A DNA stretch of 64,000 nt, from positions 1-64,000 of the forward strand of contig JAGGAB010000014.1 of the NCBI GenBank assembly GCA_017889705.1. Reading direction: 5' to 3'. The translations under genes and the position numbers were made by a program. Origin of the DNA: Bacillota bacterium (GTDB taxonomy: Bacteria; Bacillota; Negativicutes; Sporomusales; Sporomusaceae). Positions within the stretch are counted from its first letter, which is position 1. Each line of letters starts with the position of its first letter. The notes under the pieces are model-generated. The model ran no database searches. It was not told the DNA's origin and worked only from the letters and a program-made list of their open reading frames with translations. Positions 32,316 through 40,346 of this stretch are shown here, piece after piece.

Positions 32316-34666
32316 GAATTGCCCGCCTTTCTGTTTTTTTCCATTGCCAGCAAAATCTTTTCAGCTGTCAGCGGGCCGCCGGCAATTCTTGTTCCGGTTA
32401 TGGAAGCAATAGCATTTGCCAGCGCCGGCAAAATACCGTTAACCCCAATCTCGCCGACACCTTTCATGCCAAACGGGCCGTCATCCTGATTAAGCGGAAC
32501 AACAATCGTCTCCATCGGGGGTAAATCAAGTGCAGTCGGCAAAATATAGGTGGAAAAATCACCTGTCACAATTTTGCCCTCTTTGACGATAAAATCTTCA
32601 AACAAAGCATATCCCAGCCCCTGCGCCGCACCGCCCTGGATTTGCTGTTCAAATAGTTGCGGATTAAGCACCCGTCCAGCTTCCACACAGGTTAATAAAT
32701 CACAGACTCTAACACTACCTGTCAGTTGGTCAACCTCTATCCGGACCAATTGAACGGCAAAAGAAAATATCTTATGGGGATAGCCATGTATGCGAAGATT
32801 AGCGCCAGTAGCAGGAATCTGCGCAGCAGGTTCACAGGTATAGCTATAGGTTGCCACACGCTCGGTCGCATCCATCATACTTGCGGCCAGCGCAATTGGT
32901 ATTCCCTTACCGGAAGCACCGTGTACAATCCGGCCCGGCAAAAGCAGCAAATCATCTCGCTTAACCGCTGTAAGCATTTGGAATGATAAGATTAACGCCG
33001 CCCTGTCAAGCAACTTGTTTTTTAACAATTCAGCCGCACCAATCAAAGCATTACCATAGGTAAACGTCGTCCGGCTGGCCGAAGAGGACGCGGACGGCAG
33101 TGTCAGCGAAGTATCAGGTAAAATCAATTCCATAGCCTCATAAGGCTGGCATAAAATGTGGCTGACAATCTGCAAACAAGTTGTCGCATTACCCTGCCCC
33201 ATATCAGCCACCCCGGAGTATACACTGATGGTTCCATTAGCCTTGAGTTCTAGCTTGGCATTAGCATAATCGGCAACACTGGGGCCAAAGCCCTGACAAT
33301 GATGACAAGCAGCTAGGCCAACACTCCGTTTTGTGAAAGGCGGAGCCGCCTGTTCCCATTCCTCCCGTTCTAACCAAAGTCTATGCTTATGCACAGTTTC
33401 CAGACATTCGGTAAACCCGGCTGCACTAGTAAGCACTACACCAGCCGGAGTGGTATCGCCACGCCGCAAGGCGTTTTTCAACCGGAACTCAAGCGGATCA
33501 AAGCTACCCAGTTTAACCAATTCATCAACAGCCTGTTCAATCCCGGCAGTAGCCTGCGGCACACCAAAACCGCGGAAAGCACTGGCCACCGGATTATTGG
33601 TATATACGGCCATCCCCTGAATAGAAGTATGCTCAATGCGATAAGGTCCGCCGGCATGTTCCATCGCCAATGCCAACACCTGCCCGCCTAAGGCTGAATA
33701 AGCTCCGCTGTCAAACACCAACCTGCAGTCGAGAGCGCGCAAATATCCGTCCTTATCACAACCCAATCGGTAAGTAAGTTCTCCCGGATGCCGCTTGGTT
33801 CCGGCAAGTATGCTCTCTTCCCGTGAATACCATATCTTTACCGGTCGGCCGCCGGAATGAAAAGCAGCCAGTGCCAAAAAACCTTGAACAGTAACCCCGT
33901 CCTTGCCGCCAAACCCACCTCCAAGATAAGGGGCCGTCACCCGCATTTTCATCGGCGAAATGCCTAATGCCTCAGCCAGCTCCAGCCGGTCACGAAACGG
34001 CGTTTGAGTCGATACAATCATATGTAATAGTCCTGCTTCATCAAGCCAGGCAACCCCAGTCTGCGTTTCCAAAAAAGCGTGTTCCTGCCAGTTAACCGTC
34101 ACAGTCACTTCTGCTACTAAATCACACTCAGACAAATAAGCGGCTCCCCGACCACAGCTAATTTCGCCGCTAAGCAAAATATTGCCATCAGGCCGCCCTT
34201 CATGCAGCAGGGGCGCATCTTGTTTTAACGCATCCTTGGCCGCAAACACCGTCGGTATTGGTTCATACTCAACGACTACAGCCGCCAAACCCTGTGACAA
34301 AGCCGTTTGGGTTTCTGCAATAACCAGCGCCACTGCATCCCCTAAATGCCGCACCTTATCATCCGCCAAAATGGGCTGGTCTTTTTCAAAAATCCCCAGG
34401 CGATTACTGCCCTTAATATCTTTAGAAGTTAGTACGGCAACAATCCCAGGCACCTGCTCGGCAGCAGCAATGTCGATATGCTTAATATAGGCATGCGCGT
34501 GTTCTGAGCGCTTTACTCCCGCCCAGACGAAGTTTTCAGGATAATAGTCTGCTGCATATTTCTCTTGTCCGGTAACCTTGCCCACGGCATCTACTCTTGG
34601 CGCATTGCGCCCAATCTCAAATTGGCCGCCGACAGCCTGCTCCAATTTATATTGTAGTGTTTCCAC
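32312..34666 (-). CDS. Molybdenum hydroxylase molybdopterin-binding (large) subunit
   Basis: A 784-residue xanthine-dehydrogenase-family large subunit. GGGFGGKDGVTVQGFLALAA, SAFRGFGVPQATAGIE (the substrate arginine region) and the catalytic glutamate in MKGVGEIGVNGILPALANA are visible. It lacks the CO-dehydrogenase active-site loop with its cysteine, so it is not an aerobic CO dehydrogenase. Such enzymes hydroxylate N-heterocycles or aldehydes with water. The likely start is GTG 34666, downstream of AAGGAGG and overlapping the end of the upstream GNAT-like gene. Its location inside the acyl/aminotransferase cluster suggests a heterocyclic substrate; the specific one is unknown. Confidence 0.93.
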   Translation of the reverse strand: METLQYKLEQAVGGQFEIGRNAPRVDAVGKVTGQEKYAADYYPENFVWAGVKRSEHAHAYIKHIDIAAAEQVPGIVAVLTSKDIKGSNRLGIFEKDQPILADDKVRHLGDAVALVIAETQTALSQGLAAVVVEYEPIPTVFAAKDALKQDAPLLHEGRPDGNILLSGEISCGRGAAYLSECDLVAEVTVTVNWQEHAFLETQTGVAWLDEAGLLHMIVSTQTPFRDRLELAEALGISPMKMRVTAPYLGGGFGGKDGVTVQGFLALAAFHSGGRPVKIWYSREESILAGTKRHPGELTYRLGCDKDGYLRALDCRLVFDSGAYSALGGQVLALAMEHAGGPYRIEHTSIQGMAVYTNNPVASAFRGFGVPQATAGIEQAVDELVKLGSFDPLEFRLKNALRRGDTTPAGVVLTSAAGFTECLETVHKHRLWLEREEWEQAAPPFTKRSVGLAACHHCQGFGPSVADYANAKLELKANGTISVYSGVADMGQGNATTCLQIVSHILCQPYEAMELILPDTSLTLPSASSSASRTTFTYGNALIGAAELLKNKLLDRAALILSFQMLTAVKRDDLLLLPGRIVHGASGKGIPIALAASMMDATERVATYSYTCEPAAQIPATGANLRIHGYPHKIFSFAVQLVRIEVDQLTGSVRVCDLLTCVEAGRVLNPQLFEQQIQGGAAQGLGYALFEDFIVKEGKIVTGDFSTYILPTALDLPPMETIVVPLNQDDGPFGMKGVGEIGVNGILPALANAIASITGTRIAGGPLTAEKILLAMEKNRKAGNS

Positions 34667-35669
34667 CGTTGTCTTTAACCTCCTTCCAATCCTGCTTAAC
34701 CAATTCCAATATTCTTTCAGACCGTTTGGTATAGAGCAATATTCCATCAAAGTTGGGGGTTCCGACTATCTTCTGCATTAAACAACCATCCTCATCAAAC
34801 CAGCGTGGCAAACAACCGCTAATAAAATACCCTCGCTGCCGCAAAACATTGACAACCGCGCCTGTCCACGGTTGAGTTAATCGGAAGAAAACCTGTTTCA
34901 CTACTATCCCGTCAACGCTAGTCTCTTGCTCCATTTTATCCAAACAAGCCGCAAAATCAGCGCCAATTTCGATGAAAGTAATACGTGCCACCCCGGCACT
35001 GACAAATAAGTCACACTTGCCCACGGTCACCACATCTTGAGGCAAATCACCGACACCACGCATAAAGGCATGACCATAGTCAGGCCCTTCATATAAAAAT
35101 GGAAGCACTTTTTCATATACCGACGGTACATAAATAGTCTGCGGCTTTGGTTTATACGTGCGGAAAAGCAGTAGTGCCGATACCCGCGTAGCAACCTCGG
35201 GCGAATTCTTCAAAGAGCTGGCAGATGCATTACCCGGCATCAAGTCAATCTCCATACCTGTTTCACAAAAACCTTGCTGCAAACCTACCTTTTGGGAGAA
35301 AATATGATTGGAAACAGCCTCCAGCCAGACTGTTTCCATTGCATGTTGGACTGGTATTTTTTCCAAAGCATACTTGCACAATTGCAGAGAAATCCTACTT
35401 TTCCGGTAATCAGGTCTCACCATCAGCTGACCATGTTCATATAACTCACGATTTGGCGGAGAAGAACTAAAAAAGGCAACCATACCAATCACCTTACCTG
35501 ATTGTGTACGAGCTACAACCCGATATGCATCACCTTGGCTTTGCCGGATATATTCTGCCGAGTCATATACTGTCTTAATCGGGTAATTTTCGCCATAAAC
35601 CGCCCTATAAAGTTCAACAACTCCTGCAGCATCCTCCGGGCTAAACATGTCGATTTCCCAATCCTCCAT
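34647..35669 (-). CDS. GNAT-like acyltransferase paralogue 3
   Basis: A 340-residue protein starting at ATG 35669, five bases after AGGAGG. The N-terminal half is the most GNAT-like of the set (VVELYRAVYGENYPIKTVYD, then RVVARTQSGKVIGMVAFF and HGQLMVRPDYRKSRISLQLC), with RKSRIS at the acyl-CoA loop instead of the usual glycine-rich loop. The C-terminal GYFISGCLPRWFDEDGCLMQ aligns with the two closer paralogues. Its 3' end overlaps the start of the molybdenum hydroxylase gene by about 20 bases, so the two are probably co-translated. Confidence 0.68.
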   Translation of the reverse strand: MEDWEIDMFSPEDAAGVVELYRAVYGENYPIKTVYDSAEYIRQSQGDAYRVVARTQSGKVIGMVAFFSSSPPNRELYEHGQLMVRPDYRKSRISLQLCKYALEKIPVQHAMETVWLEAVSNHIFSQKVGLQQGFCETGMEIDLMPGNASASSLKNSPEVATRVSALLLFRTYKPKPQTIYVPSVYEKVLPFLYEGPDYGHAFMRGVGDLPQDVVTVGKCDLFVSAGVARITFIEIGADFAACLDKMEQETSVDGIVVKQVFFRLTQPWTGAVVNVLRQRGYFISGCLPRWFDEDGCLMQKIVGTPNFDGILLYTKRSERILELVKQDWKEVKDNGGNTTI

Positions 35670-35689
35670 AGAATCCTCCTCTTCTCCTA

Positions 35690-37081
35690 TCATTGGCAAA
35701 CAGCCGTCTTGTCCGTTTCGCATTTTTTTTCACCTTTAGCAAGCAGCTTAATTAATAGTCCAATAGCCACTAGCCCGGCAATAAACGTAGACGCCGGATG
35801 GCTCCAAAACACGCCCTGGCCGCCCCATAGTCCGGCAAGCCAATAAGCCAGGGGAAGCCGCAATACAACAATATATAAAATAATCATAGTCAACATATAA
35901 ACCGGACGTTTTAATCCTTGCGCCATGCTATTCAGAGCAATTAGCAACGGCGCAAACACCATGGATACCCCTGCAGCATGAACAGCAACGCTGGCCAAAA
36001 CCAAAAGTTCAGGAACTGGTTTATAAATATACAATAACTCATGGGAGAAGAAAAAAAAGAGTAACGCCGCTGGCATAATGATACAGCAAGCCAATATAAG
36101 AAAAGTCTTCAATCCGGCTCGTATCCGATTATAATCCTGTCGTCCCATATTAAAACCGGCGAACACAGCCAATGCATTGCCCATACCCGCTACAGGCAAT
36201 AACACCATCATCTCCATGCGTGACATCATATTCCAAGCACCAATTGCGTTTGGCCCAAACTTAGCAAGTATACCGTTTAGCACCATTATCCCTATCGGGC
36301 TAACCAAAAAACCTACTGTAATAAATAGTCCCTGTTTAAGAATCTGCCCCCATGCGCTAAGCATGGTTTTATCCGGAATAAAGGACAACGCAGTTCCGGT
36401 TAGCTTGCAGTACTTTCTTCCTAAATACAAAGCTGCTGCAAATTGGGCGATGAAAGTAGCGCCGCCTGCCCCGGCTACTCCCCATTTCAATCCAAAGATG
36501 AACAGCGGATCAAGACAGATATTGATGATATTGCCTAAAATCATGCCCTTCATAGGTGTTACGGTATCACCGTTACTCATCAGCAGTGCTTCCACCGCCA
36601 TCGAATAACCGAGCACGGGAAACCCCAATACCATCCAGACAGTAAACCAGTAAACCTGCTCTAAAATCTCTCCACTGGCACCTAGCAAAGAAAAAAAGCG
36701 ATTACATACCTCAACTGATAATAGCGGCAATAGCAAACACATAACCATTGTCATCAGAGGCAGTACCGCGCGGCTTACCGCCTCTGCCCCAGCCTGATCG
36801 CCAGCACCGCGTGCGTACCCAATGATGACGGCGCTTCCCATTCCAACTCCCTTGGCCAGCGAAAAAGCTACATAAGTAAGCGGAACAGCCATCGATATAG
36901 CTGCTAAAGGAACTCCACCCAACCAAGATACAAAGATTGTATTAATGAAGGAATATAGGTTTTGAAAGAACATGGAAAGCATCATTGGCACTGCTAAGCA
37001 AATAATTACGCCTGATACTGAACCGCTTGCCATATCTACCTGACTACCGCCTGCCAATAGCCGTTGCACCTTATTTAACAT
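35690..37081 (-). CDS. MATE-family efflux transporter
   Basis: A 463-residue membrane protein with about twelve hydrophobic segments and MATE/NorM features (FQNLYSFINTIFVSWLGGVP in segment 1-2, YARGAGDQAGAEAVSRA, GFNMGRQDYNRIRAG in the second half). MATE proteins export cationic or amphiphilic small molecules using H+ or Na+. It lies 10 bases from the aminotransferase gene and 20 bases from GNAT-like gene 3, and is likely the exporter of whatever this operon makes. Confidence 0.92.
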   Translation of the reverse strand: MLNKVQRLLAGGSQVDMASGSVSGVIICLAVPMMLSMFFQNLYSFINTIFVSWLGGVPLAAISMAVPLTYVAFSLAKGVGMGSAVIIGYARGAGDQAGAEAVSRAVLPLMTMVMCLLLPLLSVEVCNRFFSLLGASGEILEQVYWFTVWMVLGFPVLGYSMAVEALLMSNGDTVTPMKGMILGNIINICLDPLFIFGLKWGVAGAGGATFIAQFAAALYLGRKYCKLTGTALSFIPDKTMLSAWGQILKQGLFITVGFLVSPIGIMVLNGILAKFGPNAIGAWNMMSRMEMMVLLPVAGMGNALAVFAGFNMGRQDYNRIRAGLKTFLILACCIIMPAALLFFFFSHELLYIYKPVPELLVLASVAVHAAGVSMVFAPLLIALNSMAQGLKRPVYMLTMIILYIVVLRLPLAYWLAGLWGGQGVFWSHPASTFIAGLVAIGLLIKLLAKGEKKCETDKTAVCQ

Positions 37082-37090
37082 AGTACACCA

Positions 37091-38209
37091 TCATTTCTTC
37101 AGTACTTCAGTCAAAGCTTTGATAAATCCTTCCATCACCGGCAATGGCTGTAAGGTTACTCGGATATGATTGGGAAAACGAAATCCTGTCATGGTTCTCA
37201 CCATGTATCCTAAACGCATGAGTTTACGATAAATAAGCATGTCACTCATTGGCAGGCGAATAATAACATAACTGCCTTCCCCAGCTATAAAAGGTATATT
37301 GAGACACGTTAATTCACTCGTAAGATAATTCCTGGACTCCCGAATCATGGCCCGGGTTTTAGCCATATGCTCATCTGCATCAATTAGCGTTGCCAAAGCA
37401 GCTGTCTGCGCCAAGGCATTTACCGAATATACCACACATGTGCGCCGAATAACATCAACCACTTCCAGACTTCCTGCCAAATAGCCAATCCTAAGTGCCG
37501 CCAAACCAAACATCTTGGAAAATGTCCGAAACACTACCAGATTAGGGTAATCCTTAATCAGTTCCATACAATCCGGGAAATCAGGTGCTTCCACAAACTC
37601 AGAATAGGCTTCATCGACAACAACGATCGTGCGCCCGTCTATTTTATCAAGAAAAGCCTTTAGCCTCTCTTTGTTCCAATAAGTCCCGGTCGGATTATTG
37701 GGGTTGCAGACAAACACGATTTTGGTACGTTCATCAATCGCTGATAACATTGCCTGGTCATCAAAACCATAATCCTTAAGTGGTATGAGCTTGGCTTCAA
37801 ATCCAGAAAACTCAGCTACCCACTCATATACCGCAAAGGTCTTATCAGCAGTAATAATATTGTCACCTTTCTGGCAAAAGGCATTAATTGCAAAAGCAAT
37901 AACCTCATTGGCGCCATTACCTACCAAAAAAGCATCTGGTGACAAGCCAAACCGTTCGCCTAAACGGCAGCGCAAGAAGTAGGCATCACCGCTTGGATAT
38001 ACAGCCGCCTGTACCGGGTCAAAATTCTTAATCGCCGCTAAGGCAGCAGTGGTTGGCCCCAAGGCATTTTCGTTATTATTAAGGCGATGCAGCGTACTGC
38101 AGCCATACATTTCCTTAAGCACCGCATCAGGTTTACTGGGAATATAGGGCTCAATTTTCCTAATATGGGGTGGAACCAGTACATCAAGTGCAGGAAACTT
38201 TCCCGGCAT
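37091..38209 (-). CDS. Class I/II PLP aminotransferase, HisC-like
   Basis: A 372-residue fold-type I aminotransferase resembling histidinol-phosphate aminotransferase: RLNNNENALGPTTAALAAI at the N-terminus, NPNNPTGTYW for the cofactor-binding Asn, VVDEAYSEF, and the Schiff-base lysine in FRTFSKMFGLAALRIGYL. The start is ATG 38209 after GGGGAGG; a longer frame exists but overlaps the upstream gene. No other his gene is nearby, and its position in the acyl cluster suggests it supplies or removes an amino group on a pathway intermediate rather than making histidine. Confidence 0.9.
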   Translation of the reverse strand: MPGKFPALDVLVPPHIRKIEPYIPSKPDAVLKEMYGCSTLHRLNNNENALGPTTAALAAIKNFDPVQAAVYPSGDAYFLRCRLGERFGLSPDAFLVGNGANEVIAFAINAFCQKGDNIITADKTFAVYEWVAEFSGFEAKLIPLKDYGFDDQAMLSAIDERTKIVFVCNPNNPTGTYWNKERLKAFLDKIDGRTIVVVDEAYSEFVEAPDFPDCMELIKDYPNLVVFRTFSKMFGLAALRIGYLAGSLEVVDVIRRTCVVYSVNALAQTAALATLIDADEHMAKTRAMIRESRNYLTSELTCLNIPFIAGEGSYVIIRLPMSDMLIYRKLMRLGYMVRTMTGFRFPNHIRVTLQPLPVMEGFIKALTEVLKK

Positions 38210-38210
38210 A

Positions 38211-39512
38211 CTAAAATACCTCCCCCTGCTGAAACAACACCAAATCACCATATCCTCCCCAGGGAAGAACCAAACGGGGAGTAAAACCAGCACCAAGTAA
38301 TGCCGGCACCAAAAGAGCTTCCTCAGCTTTACCGGCATCTAAATAAAAGAATAGGTTAACTATGCCTTCTTGCCGCAAAAACACTACATGTTCTTTCAGG
38401 TTATTAAGGGCATCTTGTCCCACTGCCAACACTGACAAAAAGGCCTGACCCCGCGGCCAGTCGAGCGCCACCGAAAAGGCTGAGTGCGCGAGGATAGCTT
38501 CGCCCGCATACTCTGTTGTCAGCAAAGTGCGCGGCAAAACCAGACGATCATAACTTTCTTCCATAAATCCTGCTATTTTAGGGTGCACAAACACCTTAGC
38601 ACCATTATCCTCTTCCAGCTGCCGATATAGCACCTGATGTTTGACATCCTCTTTCTCGACATCGCCGGCTGTAATAGCAATCTCGCCCAAGGTCTCAAAA
38701 TAATCTTGCGGCACTTCTGTTGTCGGCTGCAAATTGACCATGCAGAGCGCCTGGCTCCGTGCCAATTTAATCAGCGCTTGATCGGTAACTGCCTGAGCAA
38801 GGTCTTCCTGACCAATAAACATATAGGGACCAAAGAACTCTATCATTTTACCGGTTTGCCGCCAAAATATACCGCCACCGACATATCCCTGCTTGTTTAC
38901 CGCCAGTACCGCATCATATTCGCCACTGGCGACCATGTCAACGACTTTGCCGGGAAATGCAAAAAAAGCGGGGGCAATTTTTGCATAGGCCTTACTTACC
39001 CGCTTGGCAAACTGTTTCAATATTTCATGACTGGTGGCCTGCACAACATAACCGTCCTGTTCAACAAGCGGTTCAAGGCCAGTTGACGCCGCCGGATACT
39101 CTTTTTCCACCACCAACCGCAATTCCAGGAATTCACGGTTTTCCCGCACAACCTCTAAACGGTCAACCGCCCGTGCAGCGAGCAGCAGCCCCATTTCTTC
39201 CAACGAGGCATCATCATCCAAACTGACCTTAGCTGTTATATTAAAAGCTGCCGCAGGCAGGATATGCAAAGGAAATAAACAGGCCAGTACCACATAATAT
39301 CCTCCATTGCGGCAAGTCACTCGCACAGTACTTTGCTGTTCATCTTGTTTAGCCAAAAAAACAAATAACTCTTCCATCGCCAGCACCAGTTTATGCTGCT
39401 GCGCCTGGGTTAATCCGAAAGCCTTTCCTGTCTGTTCAGCAAAACCTGTCACTACCGGCAGCATTTCAGTTATCAGTAGAACTGATATTTCAGCAGTCAT
39501 TATATTGCTCAT
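38211..39512 (-). CDS. HATPase (anti-sigma-factor-like) domain fused to a GNAT-like module
   Basis: A 433-residue protein and the first gene of the minus-strand operon. Residues about 1-130 resemble the RsbW/SpoIIAB-type HATPase_c_2 fold, with AFGLTQAQQHKLVLAMEEL at the N-box position and LEEMGLLLAARAVDRLEVV at the G2 box. The N-box asparagine needed for kinase activity is missing. Residues about 150-433 follow the plan of the GNAT-like paralogues nearby (AVLAVNKQGYVGGGIFW, KVFVHPKIAGFM, then GAGFTPRLVLPWGGYGDLVL at the C-terminus). It starts at ATG 39512 after GGAGGG. It could sense nucleotide or act as a scaffold. The function is unknown. Confidence 0.65.
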   Translation of the reverse strand: MSNIMTAEISVLLITEMLPVVTGFAEQTGKAFGLTQAQQHKLVLAMEELFVFLAKQDEQQSTVRVTCRNGGYYVVLACLFPLHILPAAAFNITAKVSLDDDASLEEMGLLLAARAVDRLEVVRENREFLELRLVVEKEYPAASTGLEPLVEQDGYVVQATSHEILKQFAKRVSKAYAKIAPAFFAFPGKVVDMVASGEYDAVLAVNKQGYVGGGIFWRQTGKMIEFFGPYMFIGQEDLAQAVTDQALIKLARSQALCMVNLQPTTEVPQDYFETLGEIAITAGDVEKEDVKHQVLYRQLEEDNGAKVFVHPKIAGFMEESYDRLVLPRTLLTTEYAGEAILAHSAFSVALDWPRGQAFLSVLAVGQDALNNLKEHVVFLRQEGIVNLFFYLDAGKAEEALLVPALLGAGFTPRLVLPWGGYGDLVLFQQGEVF

Positions 39513-39586
39513 TAATTGCCCTCCAAATCTGTAAATACCAGGACATTCCTATCTTTACATTACTTTCCTTGCCGGTTCTTGTCAAT

Positions 39587-39631
39587 AGAAAAAGCAGCTC
39601 ATCGAAACTTCCATTCCAATACAGCTGCTTT
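39587..39631 (-). terminator. Terminator after the gamma-carbonic anhydrase gene
   Basis: AAAGCAGCT (39591-39599) pairs with AGCTGCTTT (39623-39631); on the minus strand the stem is followed by TTTTTCT. Confidence 0.7.
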
Positions 39632-39644
39632 CGTAATTCAACAA

Positions 39645-40193
39645 TTATACTATTTTTTCACCGTGATAGCGTTCGCCGCCTGCATCTGGCATATGATTAT
39701 AGCGTTCGCTCCACAGCGTTTTGTATTTTACCGCCTGGGAATGAATGCTGTCCCAATCCTCAGGTACAAATTTCACTACTTTTCCCGGTACACCGACCAC
39801 CAACGAATGCGGCGAAATTACTTGTTTCTCTTTAACTACCGCGCCGGCAGCAATGATACTGCCCTTGCCGATCACCGCTCCATTAAGAACAATGGCCCCC
39901 ATGCCAATTAAACAATGTTCTTCAATGGTACAGCCATGGATGATAGCATTGTGCCCGATCGTCACATAGTCGCCAATTATGGTGGGATAATCGTCTGCTA
40001 CATGCACCACACTATTATCCTGAACATTGGTGTAGCGGCCAATCTCAATATGGCTGACGTCACCTCTAACAACCACATTAGGCCACAGACTGCTATATTC
40101 TTTCATCGTAACTTTTCCAATAACCTTAGCTCCGTCAGCTATGTAAGTTTTCTCATCAATATTGGGCTTAACGCCTTCAAATTCTTTAATCAT
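39645..40193 (-). CDS. Gamma-carbonic anhydrase family protein
   Basis: A 182-residue left-handed beta-helix protein made of hexapeptide repeats (V/I at every sixth position through residues 20-140). The metal-binding histidines are in DNSVVHVADD and IGHNAIIHGCTI. GVPGKVVKFV closes the helix. Proteins of this type, such as YrdA, bind zinc or iron and some hydrate CO2. A CO2-related role would suit an acetogen, but many family members lack proven activity. Start: ATG 40193 after GAGGAG. It is a single-gene unit. Confidence 0.9.
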   Translation of the reverse strand: MIKEFEGVKPNIDEKTYIADGAKVIGKVTMKEYSSLWPNVVVRGDVSHIEIGRYTNVQDNSVVHVADDYPTIIGDYVTIGHNAIIHGCTIEEHCLIGMGAIVLNGAVIGKGSIIAAGAVVKEKQVISPHSLVVGVPGKVVKFVPEDWDSIHSQAVKYKTLWSERYNHMPDAGGERYHGEKIV

Positions 40194-40346
40194 AACTACA
40201 TCTCCTCGTTGTTAGGAACTATATCTGATTTCTTCTATAGATTGCCTATCTTTATTGCAGTAATTTTACATATATAGGAAGGGCATTTTGATTATTTTTT
40301 ATTAGAATACCACACAAGCTATTTAATGTCAAAATTATGCACTCTT

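Noticed and set aside
26331-39512. Calling the Mo hydroxylase an aerobic CO dehydrogenase (cox) because of its subunit plan
   Set aside because: The large subunit lacks the CoxL active-site loop with its cysteine; it is only a member of the wider family.
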